Positions 20,974 to 33,217 of a stretch of 64,000 bases of DNA are shown here, in pieces (within the stretch, counting starts at the first letter, position 1; each line of letters begins with the position of its first letter). Below the pieces are notes generated by a model. The model had not been told where the DNA came from. It saw only the letters and a program-made list of their open reading frames with translations, and ran no database searches. The DNA comes from Colletotrichum lupini (taxonomy: Eukaryota; Ascomycota; Sordariomycetes; Glomerellales; Glomerellaceae). Location of the stretch: positions 3,782,001 through 3,846,000 of the forward strand of contig NC_064676.1 of the NCBI RefSeq assembly GCF_023278565.1, in the 5' to 3' direction. The translations under genes were made by a program, and so were the position numbers.

Positions 20974-23900
20974 GTTTGCGGTATAGCCGTAACCCCGGCG
21001 TGGGGAGAGGGTCTGGAGTGTATTCGGTGCCCGGTGTTTCTAGTACACATGGAAGGCAAAGGATATATTCGGGGAGTGTTCGAAGAGGTAGGTGGTGTGT
21101 GTGTGTGTGTGTGTGTGTTGATTGTGGGTGTCGAGGGGGGTGATATAGACGGGGTGTCGACTTGATGGATCGAGTGGTTCGCGGGGAGGAAATAAGTGTC
21201 CAAGTGGGAGAAAAGTGACAGGGACCACGAGGAGGAAAGGTGGTCCAAACAGGCCAAGCGGATGTTCAAGGTAGCCAGGATAAGGTGAGGTACGGGAACG
21301 GGACGGTAAGGTAGGATACGGCGCCTTTGAACCTAAGATGAGTTGCTCAGGGAAGGGGAAGGACCGCGTGCCAGCGCCAGAGGGAGCTTGGGAAGTCTAA
21401 AGCGCCATTGAAGTGAATCACCGGCGCAGAGCCCAAGACACAGTTTCGGTACGGGGGCGCGAAATGCTTTAAAAGCGGCTCGGCCTGTGCGACCCCTCGA
21501 GGTACTGGGAGTATCGACGTTTGGTGTTGGGAGGACGGAGGACAGAGTGAGGTTTCAAGGTTGAGTGATGTCCTGGGCGGGTGCTATTCTCGAAGGGGGT
21601 GCGTGTAAGAGGAAGAAGCACAGGCGCAGGCGTGACAGCAACCGGTGCAGTCTGCAGTCCAATCCAGCTGGCAGGAACTAAAAAAGAAACTTGCAATGCA
21701 CCTCAGTAGGCGAGTAAAGGCAGAGGTTGCAGAGTACCTTGGGCCTTGGGGTGAGATAATAGGACCGTAGCGCAAGACGGCGATCGGAGTGGCGGATGAA
21801 GATGGATGGACGGGCGGGCTCGGACGGAACTGTTTAGAAAGTAGGGAGGACCAGATGATTGAGGTTGAAGATGAGGGTGGCTCGGAGGCTTGGGTCGCGT
21901 GGGCGAAAAGACGTTGGCCTATGGCGGTATATTCCTCTCGAGAGTGTGTATAGGGTGCTGGTTGTCTCTCTGTCTCTTGCTATTGCGCTACCACATGGAA
22001 GGATGACGATGGATTCGATTGGCGGTATCGGGCGGGTTTGGGATGAGGAATTGAGACACGGACACACTGGACATTCAAGAGGGAGAAGAGGGGGAAGGGG
22101 GGAAAAGACAAGAAAGAGAGCGGAAAGAAGTGAGGGAAAATTGGACGGGTGAATTGAAGGCGAAATGGAGTTGAAGTGAGTGAGGTGCTTACGGAGTAGA
22201 GAGACGACGTTTCGAAAAAGGGAGGCGCAAGGTAAGGACGACAAGGTAAGTAGCGTCTACTGCGTACTTTCACACTCGCCCAGTCTCTCCTCTCTACGGG
22301 TGGGCAGGTCCCTCCTCCTCGGCCTCCCTCTCCCTCCTTCTTTCCCATCGGGCAATCAATGAAGGGGGGAGTGGGTGGAGGTACCAGTCGCATGGAGACC
22401 GAGAGTCCAAGGTACAGTGTACTAGTTTAGAGGCGTGGACTGGGGGGAAATTGTGGGTTTCTCGACGGCAACCGGGGGAAGCGATTTGAGAGAGGGACAC
22501 GGGGGGCATGGGGGCCTGGCAAGCCTGCGAAAGAAGGGTAAGGGGAGAGGAAGAGGAAGCCACGAAGCGAAGACAAGTACTGTGAACTCCGTACCTGGTG
22601 CATGTACCTCTACCTCTACCTCATACACCCCCTCCCTCTGTCTGCGTCCCTCTGTCCTCTTCTTCCCTATTCTTCTTCGTCTTCTCCTCATCTTCCTCTT
22701 TTGAGTCCACCTCCGATATCCAAATTGATCGGATCCGACAGTTCGGATCTCTTAAACTCTACTGACCTATCTGTCACCCTTCTCCCTGCTATTTGGAACA
22801 TTGGATACGCGTCGGAAAATGTATCAACCATATCTCATTCCAACGCCTGAGTCGTTGGCTTGATTGCAGAGCGCATCTTCATCAGACACTTTACGAACGT
22901 CCACTTTACGCCAGATGATCGCAAGAAATTGCGCTCCACGGCCTGCGGACGGGTCCTGGACACCGTGACACCCCCGACTATGGATCGAGCACGCACGCAG
23001 CCCGGCCTACCAGATATGGCTCAATCTGAGTTGGGCATGGCAATCATTGCAATCAATGGTGTGAAGTTGGACCTGTCTGAGGCGCCTGGGCGGACCCGTC
23101 GTCGTCTCCATGCATCTAAATGCGCCTCCATTCCACAACACTCACAACACTGCGAACCGTCGTCGTCGTCTGCTGTACACGTACACACTACGGTTACACA
23201 GTTCCAAGCTGCGTCTCGTCCTGCAAAGGCTGCAATTGAACAGACCAGAACGAGAACAAGGTACTTAGTACGCCTTCCCCCTCCGGAAACGCCAAGTACC
23301 CAGGAAACGCCAATCCGGGGCAGCTCTGTGCCTCGTGCCTGCGTCTGGCTGCTGTGCGCTGTTTGGTTCATCCATCGCCCGCTGTCCCACATGATGCAAG
23401 TCGAATCAAAATGCGAATCGAGTGTGCCTGTTTGCTGCGCATGGTTACCCGACCTCGCGTCACTGGCGGCCAAGTCAAAGGTCAAGACGGACAACCTTGG
23501 AAGTCGGACAGACAAAGGTGCCGCTGCCCCACGGAGCGCATTGCATTGCACCGCAACGATTCCTCGTCCAACGTGCTCTGTTTCCCACCGCCTCTCGCCC
23601 GAATCCTCCAATTCTGAGTCTGTCTGTCAGTCAGACTGTCTCTGTCCAAGACGCGCGTGGACCGAGGTAGACTTGCCAACGCAACGCACCACCTCAAGCC
23701 TGCCAGTCCCATCTTGGCCGATGATCCGTCTTGTCGCGCGCCTTCAACGTCTGCAACTGGCTTGTTCCTCATTCCTCTTGATAAATCGCCCTCCACGAGC
23801 ACTGCAAACAACCAGCAAAGGCCCGTTCATATCGGGGCGGCGCAAGGAAAGGACGGAAGATGTCAATCGGCCAAGACTTTCACTTGTTTTACGCATTACG

Positions 23901-26900
23901 CTATCTGAGGTGGGAGAGCCGATGTACCCGGTACCTACCTAGGTCGGATCATTCGCTCCCTCTATGCCACTATCATCTATGGACCCTGTTAAGCTCCCCT
24001 CCCTCTCCACGACAACCCGACCCCTCAAGGAATGGGAGAGTGCTAGGCTCGGGGAACCAGATTGACCAGTGTTCGAACTTGAATACCATGCACATGCACC
24101 ACACACCACGACTATGAACCCATTTACCGCAACCCTCCCTCCGACAAACCAATTGCCCAATGCCGCGCAAGTCTTGCCAGCCCGACCCTACGCCGTACCA
24201 CCACGGCCTACAGGCTATGGGGGCCCGGAAGCGGGACGGAGCTCCATGAATCTGCAACTCGGCCAATCTGCGCCGCGTCGCGCCTTTGGTCATGACGGAT
24301 TGGTTCCTAGAGGGTGATTTCTTCTCCATGGCGCCCATCGCGCGAGCAATCAGTTCATGATCCATATGTCATCATTTACCACCGACTTCAACTTAGTCAT
24401 GGACAATTGACCCGGAAGCGTCGAAGTGTCCGGCCTTAATTTCACTTTTCTGCTCAGCTCAGTAACCCGGACCCCGAACCATCAACCGGACTGCCACAAC
24501 ACGATATCCCGTAAAACGAAATTGTTCAATCTTGTTCTCCCATTTCCACCAGAAAAGTCCGACAAGACGGCCTCCGCCGCCCAACAACGCCGCGGACGCC
24601 GCATCCCCTAAACTGGCAACTTGCGACTGGCACCTCGTCCAGCCAGCACCGTTGATGTCTCAAGCCCCCCTCCTACGACCAATCCGCAATGATCACTGGT
24701 TGTTCTCAACTTGACCATGGCGTACGGCCACGGGCGGCGGTCTAAACCCTCTCTGCTAAGCCTCCGAGGGGAGTAGGGAGTCGGCGTCCCTAGCGCACGT
24801 TTGCCTGCGCACGCTGCCTTCTGTATCTTTCTGTCAAGTCTTGTCTCACTCGCTGCACCATTGTGAGGCAGGCTACACCACAAAACGCCTCAGCGTTTCG
24901 CGCGCTAGGTGAGGTTTTACCTCGACGGCTCTCACCTCCTTTCCTTGCGCGCGCGCCGTCGCCGCCGTCGGCTCCGCCTGTAGCACTCCCTGATCCATGG
25001 GCAGTGCCAATGATCCGATAGATTTCTCAACTCTCAATGCCATTTGCAACTCAAGCTTTGGCCGGCTCCCTTTGAGGTTTTGGGCATTACTGATGATCCG
25101 CTTTTGATCTGATTGACAGGTCTGGTGGACCGCCAATGGTCGATTACTTCATGTCTGCCACGCTTTCTAGCCTAACCTACGTAGTAACTACATACCTAAC
25201 CTAACCGTCAGTGTCGGTGGTTACTACCAATGCATTTCGTCGAGGGTCCCTTGCTGAGAGGGATAGTATCGAACAACTGCGCCTATCGATAATCATGCTC
25301 CGTTGTCCCCCTCTCATGTTCCACCTCACTCGACTCAGCCCCTCCAGCTCCTACCACTGCGGATACTCTCCTCGCGTACCCGGTTTCTACGGGTGCAACG
25401 AGTTGCACGGCAGCTGGACCCTTGATTTGCTTTCAATGCGTACGCAAACGCGCAACGAACGCTCGGTAGCTTCTTTTTGATCGACCGCCCGTCCGCCACA
25501 ATACTACGGTATGATACACCCGAGTTCTCTTATAGGATAGAGGGAAATCTCCACTGTTTTGATCGCCTGCGGATGCGCAAGCGTGGCCGCAGGGAGTAGA
25601 TCCCGCCAGAGATGTGAGTATTCCCGCGGATGAACTGCCACTGTCAGTGCTGCAAAACCACCAGGTAAATGTTACCCGTGCTCCCCTCCACAATGGGCAA
25701 CCGGACATGGATACGTTCCCATGCCACTTCACCGACGTCGGGAACTATCATGTGGAAGAACGACAACCATCTCCTCGAAAAAGTCAAATCAACCTTTCGA
25801 GGCGGCCCTCCAAATGGCTAGCTAGCAACCAAGGCAAGAAGACCCCCACCAGCATAAACGTGAGTAACTTTCGTGTTCTCTCGTAGGGAAAGGCTTTCGA
25901 ATAGACTCCCTTGATTATCGGATCTTGTCCAAGAGGGTGTGAAGAGGTTCGATTCGATCCCAACACGTTAACAATACCAACTGATATTTCCTCGTCTGGA
26001 TCACATACGGCACGCACCAAGGTCGGCTAGGGAAACATGACATTTTACCAGCACCTCCGCCGAAGAAACAGATCCTCCTCTTAGAGATTTCGTAAAGACG
26101 CCAGCCCAATCCGTCTCGGCTTGACTTATTTAAACCTATGGTCCATAACACATCAGGACGGAGAAACGCACACAGCCAACGAAACGGGCCATTGTAAGCA
26201 ACACGGATCTCGCCGCACACAAGTCGTAAACGTCAACTGGGCCGGAATCTGCATCGCACGATCCTCTGCCCTCTACTCTTCTCGCACACTTTGATCCGAG
26301 CAACTCTCCATACCCGGGCTGTACTCGCAGCGTATTCTGACAGGAGACCGTAAGAGACATCAGCGCCTCCTCCCGTTCTCCCCATCGCTTCGTCACTCCG
26401 TTTCTCTCCCTCTCGACGGGATCCAACAAACCTCTCTTCCCATCGTCCACTTGTAGCCATGAACAAAACATGTGAAAACTGCATGTCTCACCTCTGCGTG
26501 TCGTCTTGTCCCGCAGAGCAGGTCACCCCCACGAGCATACCTGTACCAAGGTCTCAACTACACTGCACTACCCGATATTAGTAGCTCAAAGTCCTTGGAA
26601 AGTTCAGAGTCTATCCGTCAACCCGTGATGCCGCGATGTCCCCTTCCCACCGCCTCGGGAACAACATCCCGCTTCAAACTAACCGGCTGGCCACATGGGG
26701 CGCTCTTGATCATCACGTTATCTAGAACACGCATCTCACTTGCCAGCATCCTACCTACTCAAGCGAATGCATGTCTAGAACCCGGATCGCAGCTAAACCC
26801 ATCCCTCGCACCCCCCACCCCCCTCCTCTTCCTCCTTCTCCTCCACCAGATACATCGTAAGCCACAGAGCGGTCAAGGCCCCAAAACCCCAAAACCCAAC

Positions 26901-28095
26901 TCCACGAACCCGACAAAACTCAGGTGCACCACCACCCGAGATCTGTCGACCGTTCGTTCCCCCTTCACCATTCTGAAAAAAGTACCAGACAAACCAAAAT
27001 CACCCTCTCCCATCCCTCCGCCAACCCCAGCGAAAGATACGCCGTACCTTGTGTCGCGGGAGCGGGCGGTGGGTATCGTCAGCCAGCGGGGAATACACGG
27101 AAAGCCCGCCCGACTCCAACTTCTCTTCTCACATGCCCCCAACCAACCAACACCCCCGGCCACGATCAACCCTCCTAGCTTCGATCAAAGGACGATCCAA
27201 CTACTACAACGCATAAAGGCTCCTCTTAGCGGGCAGAGATCGTGACGAAATAGCGAGGTGGGGGGGCGCCAGCATGTGCACTGCAAAAAAATAAAAATAA
27301 CAATAAACGTGGAGAAATAACATGATGCACATTACCATGTCATCACTTGATCCAGCACCATCCCGGTAACATGACAACAAAACAAGTCATAGACAAGTCA
27401 CGACTGCCTGGGAAACGGACGTGGTCTTTTTTTTTTTTTACTGGTGGGAAAGAAGACCCATTGAAAAGTTATCTGGCGGGAACCTGTGCTGAAAAAAGCA
27501 CACAACGACTGTAGGGGCATGGCCATTTCCCATGTGATCCAACCAATCTGCCCTAAAGGAAAGGTTTCATATTTTGTTGGTTCCTCTTCCCGCTCAAGAC
27601 CCATTCTCTCTTTTGTTCAACTTCCTCGTATACATCGTGATCCTGCGTCACTCTCTCCTTCGTTTCCCCCCCCCTCCATCAATAGCTGGCTGGTCTCGAG
27701 GCCGAAAAGGAAGAAGAAGAAAAAAGAAAAGCATGTGCAAATCACTCAGCCCGCTGGCCAATGTAATCCCCCAACTCCAAGATCTCATGCCGTGGCCGAG
27801 ATCGTTTTTGTTTGCGTGTATGCGATAGCAAAGCCATGTCGCCTTTACTCGATGAGGCCGCCGTCTCGCGGAAGCGTGATCGAACCAATGCTGGCGTCTT
27901 CTTCATGGCGTCAAAAGGATTGCATGTGTGTGAGAGAGAGTTTTTTGAGGTGTGCCGCACTCCAGGAAGAAGTATTGTACAGTTAAAATAACAAGTGACA
28001 TCCAGACGGCGCGAGGACGACGGTGTAGTTGAGAAGAGCGCATCTGGGGAGGGCGGAATATCCTGGAGAATGACAATCGTAGGTGTAGTGACCGC
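20974..28095. other. Gene-poor stretch of 7.1 kb
   Basis: No supported gene. The longest open frames are 22860-23942 (+), 23021-23611 (-) and 26472-27245 (+). The first and last do not begin with ATG. The first two overlap on opposite strands, and all three have low-complexity or random-looking sequence. The left part is presumably the promoter of the gene starting at 20973. Notable short features are a GT microsatellite (21095-21118), TACGGAGTA-like motifs (22191-22199, 22587-22595), GGTACCTACCTAGGT near 23932-23945, nested inverted repeats at 24885-24945 and a T-rich run at 27427-27441. Small spliced or noncoding genes cannot be ruled out. Confidence 0.6.
21095..21118. repeat. GT dinucleotide microsatellite
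   Basis: Twelve GT units on the + strand, about 120 bases upstream of the gene starting at 20973, so within its likely leader or promoter. Confidence 0.95.
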
Positions 28096-29340
28096 TTAGA
28101 CATCCCACTCCTCCTCCTCGGTGCTGAGGGCGGAGAAGGATCCAAAGTTGGACGTGACGGGCTTTGCAGCCTTGCCATTGGAGGCAGGCTTCTGAACGGC
28201 CTGGGCGATGGGGCGAGCCGGAGCCGGGGCGGCGGCGGCGGCAGCGGCAGGCTTGGCAGCCTCGGGGGAAGGGGAGCGGTTCTCCTTCTTGGACTTCTTG
28301 GACTTGGCGGGAACAGTGTTCCACTCGTCCTCCTCCTTGAGGCGCTGGATCTGCTCCTCCTCAGAGGGAAGGGAAGAGATCCAGTTGTTGGAGGTCTGGG
28401 CGGGAGCGGCAGCAGAGGTGCCGTTCTGAGCCGGAGCATCGAAGGTGTCGAGAGGCTGAACAGCGGCGGAGGTGCCGTTGGTAGCAGAGGCACCGTTAGG
28501 GGAGCCGGCGGTCCAGGCGGACTTGTTGCCGTTGACGCTGGCCATGAACTGGGAGCCATCCTTGGCGGGGATGCCGGCGGCCTCGCGAGCGGTACGGCGC
28601 TGCTTCTCCAGCTTGACCTTGCGCTCCTTCTCCTCCTCCTCACGGGCGGCTCTCTTGGCCTCAACCTTTTGGCGGTTCTGGCGCTGCTTCTTGGTCTCAG
28701 CCTGCTCGGGGGCCTTCTGCTTCTTGGCCTTGGGCTTCTCCTTATCGGTGCCGGTCAGGCGGAGGACGGAGGGGCCGGATGCGGTGGGCTCAAGCATGTC
28801 ATTGACGCCGCTGGGGTCGGCAGGGGTGACCTCGGGGGAAGCGGCAGGGGAGCTCTCCTCCTCTTCCTCAACAGCCTCGACGGCGGGGGCAGAGGAAGCG
28901 GCGGGCTCCTCCTCCTCCTCCTCGGTGACCTCGACAGGCTTCTTCTCGGCAGCACGCGATTGCTTGACGGACTTGGTCTTCTTCTTCTTGGCATCAGCAG
29001 CAGACTTGCCATCAAACTTCTTGCCCTCCTTGACACTGGCCATCCTCTTGGCGAAATCGGCATTATCAGCTTCCTCCTTAGGGTCATTGCTCAGCCATGT
29101 GCTAGAGGGATCGACTGCGCTCGTGGAAGCCTTCTCCTCGGGCTTTTGTGAAGCAAAGGCAGCCTTTCGCTGCTTCTTTGCGTTGGTGTTCTTCTTGGGC
29201 TCAACATATGCCTTGGCAGTCTTGGCAATCTGCGCAGGCTTCTTGTTGCCAGAGTAGTTGTAGATCAAGCCACCAGCGACGAGGAAGCAGACAAGGTAAC
29301 CGCCCACGGTCTGGGTGTTGAGAAAGTCGGAGACTGTCAT
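28096..29340 (-). CDS. Membrane-anchored Lys/Glu-rich coiled-coil protein
   Basis: Single exon, 414 residues, with ATG at 29340. A single predicted membrane helix lies at about residues 13-29 (GYLVCFLVAGGLIYNY), just after a short polar N-terminus. The rest is highly charged: Lys/Ala-rich stretches, an acidic run of seven glutamates, an Ala/Pro/Glu-rich section, and a strongly basic helix around KQRQNRQKVEAKRAAREEEEK that is probably coiled coil. An NWISSLPSEEEQIQRLKEEDEWNTV block follows, then a short conserved-looking end, SNFGSFSALSTEEEEWDV. The layout is reminiscent of ER membrane proteins with a long cytosolic charged domain, but I cannot name the family. Codon choice is strongly biased, suggesting high expression. 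On the minus strand, the sequence around 30367 looks like a donor (GTAAGT) and could mark a 5' UTR intron. Confidence 0.85.
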   Translation of the reverse strand: MTVSDFLNTQTVGGYLVCFLVAGGLIYNYSGNKKPAQIAKTAKAYVEPKKNTNAKKQRKAAFASQKPEEKASTSAVDPSSTWLSNDPKEEADNADFAKRMASVKEGKKFDGKSAADAKKKKTKSVKQSRAAEKKPVEVTEEEEEEPAASSAPAVEAVEEEEESSPAASPEVTPADPSGVNDMLEPTASGPSVLRLTGTDKEKPKAKKQKAPEQAETKKQRQNRQKVEAKRAAREEEEKERKVKLEKQRRTAREAAGIPAKDGSQFMASVNGNKSAWTAGSPNGASATNGTSAAVQPLDTFDAPAQNGTSAAAPAQTSNNWISSLPSEEEQIQRLKEEDEWNTVPAKSKKSKKENRSPSPEAAKPAAAAAAAPAPARPIAQAVQKPASNGKAAKPVTSNFGSFSALSTEEEEWDV

Positions 29341-30614
29341 TGTTGCGATTGTGGATGGCGCAGAAACGCTACCAGATGGGTATTAAGGGGTATGGTAGAT
29401 TATGCAACGTGGTGCAGTTGAGAACAGCAAAGACCACGGTTTGTCGGATCAAGGGCCGCAAGAGCTCAGGGTGCCGTTGAGGGTCACGGTGTATCTTCGA
29501 TGCCTCACTGATGGAGAAGTTGTGGAGAGAGAGAGATTCGGATGACTGGATAATGGACAAGTTAGCAATGGAGTCCAATTTGTGCTGAGCTCTGCACACG
29601 GGAGCAGATGATCCGAGATGTCTGGGGCAAGCGCCGATCGGAGAACATACAGGTGGAAGGTGCGCAAGGGGAGAGATGTGGGCGCAACAATGGATGGGTT
29701 GCTTGAGGATGAAAGGCAAGGTGAGAGCGGTGATGCTCGGGGGGTTGGTGGGTTTGTTGAGGGGGAGAAACAACAAGAATTGGGTCAAAGTGAAGAAGGA
29801 AGAAGGGCGATTGAGGAGGCGTTTCGACCACGCGGTTGAAAGACGGCTTGGATGTCGTGTTCAGATGCAGGTAGCTTGGCAAGGAGAGACAGGCCGAAAA
29901 AAAAAGTTACCAGGTGGCTTCTCAGCAAACTGTGCCTGCGGTACTGCCAGTGGTCCAGGGCAGGTCCAAGGTGTAGAGGCTAGAGCCAGTAGCAAATGGG
30001 GGTTTTTGGCTGAGGCAAGCGCCCGGGGTTCATGCCACGGATGCAAAAGCCGACCTAGGGAATAGGTTGGACCGCTGGAGAGGTCCCACGGGTAACCTGC
30101 TGCTACTGCTGCGGCTGCTCGGTGTTGCTATGTGCTCCAGGTATCCAATCTGTAAGGTGCTGCATCAAACCCTGACCTGCGTCGGGCCCGAGTCTCCAGG
30201 AGTGGGAATTGCGTATGAGGATTGGTGTCCTCTTTTGCCGCAGGTCCCCAGGGATGTGTTTCTGGCTGGCCGAGCTCAGATGAAGCAGCAAGATGAAAGG
30301 CAAGACGAGGGAGTGTGTGATGTGAGATGCGAGGAAGAAGAACAATTGAGGAGAAAATTGCACTTACTTGCTGTATGGCTGCTCTTCTCAGCGATCTGAT
30401 GTTTCTTTCCTCGAGTTAAGCAAGGGAGGTAGGTGAGGTAAGGGTAGGTAATGGAGGTAGATGAGGTTATCTCCAGGGTGCTGTTAGGTAATTTCCTGGA
30501 TCTCCAAAGTGACAGCTTCGCGTTTCCACGGGGTTGAGGGACGTGGACCCGCCTTTTCTTTTGGGGCTCGGCTGTCAGCACGGACTCGGGAGAACTTGAA
30601 AATTGGGGACAGGT

Positions 30615-31537
30615 CACGTGTTTGGGAGGCAACGACTGATGGAAGACAAGGGAGCAATCACCAACCTGGAAGGTGTCACTCACACGTGACTGTGATGGCT
30701 TCCCTCCATAAGAACTCTCCGTGATTGGGCGAAACGATGTCAAGGTCACAGTGCTTGCTGTCAGGGCATCAAGTCAATTGACAACCGCCAAACAATGTCA
30801 TTGGAGACTTGTCGGACTCGGAGGTTACCTTGATATCCCGCGGGCCCGGCCTGTTAAACCGAAAAGCAAAAATTGTAGAATTAAAAATAGGTTTTTTGCA
30901 GACAGCTTTCCTTGGGTAGGTTCACGTGAGTAAGGTACCCTCATCCAAGTAAACTTCCCGAGGCCCTTCCGTTTCCCACGTCTCATCTAATGTTTGCAAG
31001 GTCCAGAGTTGCAACTTGCCGCATGTCAGATTCCTTTCCCTTGGCTTTCCCGATAAGAGCTGGGGGCAGCTTACCCGCCTACCTTACCTCAGGTGCCCAA
31101 TGCCCCCAAAATCCCCCAAAGTCCCCCAAAGTCCCTATTTTCCAAGGTTTCCCGCAGCGACCTGCCTCAAGCTTATCGACAACAGCTGGATCTCGGTGGC
31201 TCAAAACGGCTTAGCGTGTCATGTCTCTCTCCATCATTTGCACCGCAACAACCACAACCCCACCATCGATCCCCCTCGAGGGCGGCGCATTTGACGCTTC
31301 CAACGATGAGGGGTTCGGCCGCTCGGTCGCCCGCCCGTCTCAACTATGCCAACTTCTCAATGCGACACCGACGCCCTTCCTATTGACACAAAAAGGACCC
31401 GGCGAGAAGGCAGGAACGACGGAGTCACACCGTCAAGGCCACATCACATCTCCCGGGGCGCCGGGTTGCTTATTTCAAGGCATCTACACCGGAGACAGGC
31501 GGAGACCGGACACCTCCGTTCAAGCTTAGCTCACGTG
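30615..31537. promoter_or_regulatory. Four CACGTG E-boxes
   Basis: Exact CACGTG hexamers start at 30615, 30683, 30923 and 31532. A given hexamer is expected about once in 4 kb of random sequence. The group lies in the shared upstream region of two divergent genes. Likely binders of such sites are bHLH factors (Cbf1- or SREBP-like), which is inference from motif identity. Confidence 0.45.
31103..31134. repeat. Short tandem repeat, unit about CCCCCAAAGT
   Basis: Three consecutive 10-base units of CCCCCAAAAT/CCCCCAAAGT followed by a partial one, about 590 bases upstream of the nucleoside hydrolase ATG. Confidence 0.8.
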
Positions 31538-31724
31538 CCCGCAGATGTCCGCTTCCCCCCACCACTCCCCCATCAACATTTGGTTTCCTATATCACTACT
31601 GTTTTCCCCAGCTTTCTTAAGTGATTTAATCAACTGTGTAATTTGAGACGAAGTCATTCTCGTCTTCATTGAACACTTTTCAACCCAATTTCAAGAGATT
31701 TCTTCTGAATCAAACATCGCAGCC

Positions 31725-33217
31725 ATGGCCCCCAAGAACCGCGTCATTATCGATTCCGACCCAGGTGAGATATAAATGAGCGAACCCCCCAAAAGTACTG
31801 CGATGTGCAAGTAGGCTTACACATCTCTGCCAGGCATTGACGATGTCATGGCCATGCTCCTGGCCCTTTCGGCCTCCCCTGAGGAGCTCGAGGTCATGAT
31901 GATCTCAGTTACCTACGGCAACGTGCCTCTCCAGAGGTGAGTTTAATGCTGCGCAAGAAAACATTAGAAACCCTTGGTCTAATCGTTTACGATGAAGCTG
32001 CCTGAAGAACGTCGTTGCCCTCTTCCACGTCTTGGAAAAGGAGATTGCATGGCGCAAGGAGAATGGAAAGCCCGAGGGCTTCGAGTCCCTCAAGGCCTAC
32101 AAGCCCATCGTATCAGTCGGTGCCGAGCACGCTCTGGAAGACGACGAGCTGGCCGCCGACTACTTCCGTAAGACACACTCCTCGGTTCAACCTCTCCCAG
32201 CTTCCATCTCCTGACTCTCCTCCAGACGGACTCGACGGCCTTCACGGCGTCCACGAGAAGCACCCCCACCTCTCCCCGGACGACCGCTGGCAGTCCCTCT
32301 TCCACACCGAGAAGAACGTGGACCACGACCCCTCGCCCTTTAACCAGTACTTCACCCCGGCCAAGCAGGTCGCCCACAAGGAGATCCTGCGCATCCTCAA
32401 GGAGAACGAGCCCAACACCATCTCCATCTGCGTCGTCGGCCCCATGACCAACGTCGCCCTCGCCGCCGCCGAGGACCCGGAAACCTTCCTCCGCGTCAAG
32501 GAGCTCTGCGTCATGGGCGGCGCCGTCCACGTCGAGGGCAACATCACCCCGCACGGCGAGTTCAACACCGTCGCCGACGCCGTCGCCGCCGCGCGCGTCT
32601 TCGCCCTGACCTCCCCGACCCCGCGCTCCACTATGCCGCCCATCTCGGACAAGAAGTCGTCCCTGCCCCCTTACCCGGCCAGGCTGTCCAAGAAGCTCAA
32701 GCTGACGCTGTTTCCCCTCGACATCACGACTCCGCACCTGCTCCGCAAGAACTACTTCACCGAGACCATCAAGCCCATTGTGGCGTCCGGAAGCCCCCTC
32801 GGCCAGTGGGTCAACCACTTCATGTCAAAGTGCTTTGACAAGATCATCGAGATGGAGGGCGACGGACAGGAGCCCGGTCTCTCCTTGCACGACCCCTTGA
32901 CGGTCTGGTACCTTCTGACGCAGTCCGACCCCAAGTGGAAGGCCACCGCGGAGCCGGAGGACATCCGCATCGAGACCACGGGCCAGTGGACGCGCGGTAT
33001 GCACGTCATTGACCGGAGACTCCGCGTCAAGTACAACGAGGCCGCCCTCGAGGCCAGCGAGACGGGCGATGCCGTCGACGTCCTGACCCTGGCCGAGGTC
33101 CCCGGCGACACTGGCGGCTGGCTCAGCACCAGCAGGGGCAACAGGGTCAACAGGATGGTTGAGTCCCCCGGCGAGGACTTGTTTGCCCCAGACCTGATGA
33201 AGAGAGTTTTCGGATAA
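31725..33217 (+). CDS. Inosine/uridine-type nucleoside hydrolase
   Basis: Four exons, 31725-31764, 31834-31936, 31998-32167 and 32226-33217, give 434 residues. The introns are 69, 61 and 58 bp (phases 1, 2 and 1). Joining them restores IDSDPGIDDVMAM, the aspartate-rich Ca2+ and ribose binding motif of the family, then VPLQSCLKNVVALFHVLEKE and DYFHGLDGLHG. Further signatures are CVMGGAV, GNITPHGEFN and LSLHDPLTV, the last holding the His-Asp pair usual near the active site. These enzymes split ribonucleosides (inosine, uridine and others) into base and ribose in purine/pyrimidine salvage. The protein is longer than the roughly 310-residue bacterial enzymes, mainly through a C-terminal extension and the loop around residues 85-125, as in other fungal members I know. 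No signal peptide is visible, so it is probably cytosolic. The second intron uses an AAG acceptor. Confidence 0.93.

Larger units (their letters stand above)
29341..31724. promoter_or_regulatory. Divergent promoter region with clustered CACGTG boxes
   Basis: 2.4 kb between the starts of a - strand gene and the + strand nucleoside hydrolase gene. No ORF has coding character. CACGTG occurs at 30615-30620, 30683-30688, 30923-30928 and 31532-31537. GGTAGGT-rich sequence lies at 30424-30470 and a CCCCCAAAGT tandem repeat at 31103-31134. A possible 5' UTR donor for the - strand gene is at 30361-30367, with a candidate acceptor near 29518; this is low confidence. Confidence 0.55.

Noticed and set aside
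22860..23942. 360-codon open frame in the first gene-poor stretch
   Set aside because: It begins with TTG, overlaps another long frame on the opposite strand, and shows neither a domain nor consistent third-base bias.
25935..25965. GGTTCGATTCGATCC resembling a tRNA T-arm
   Set aside because: No D-arm, anticodon arm or acceptor stem at the right distances on either strand.
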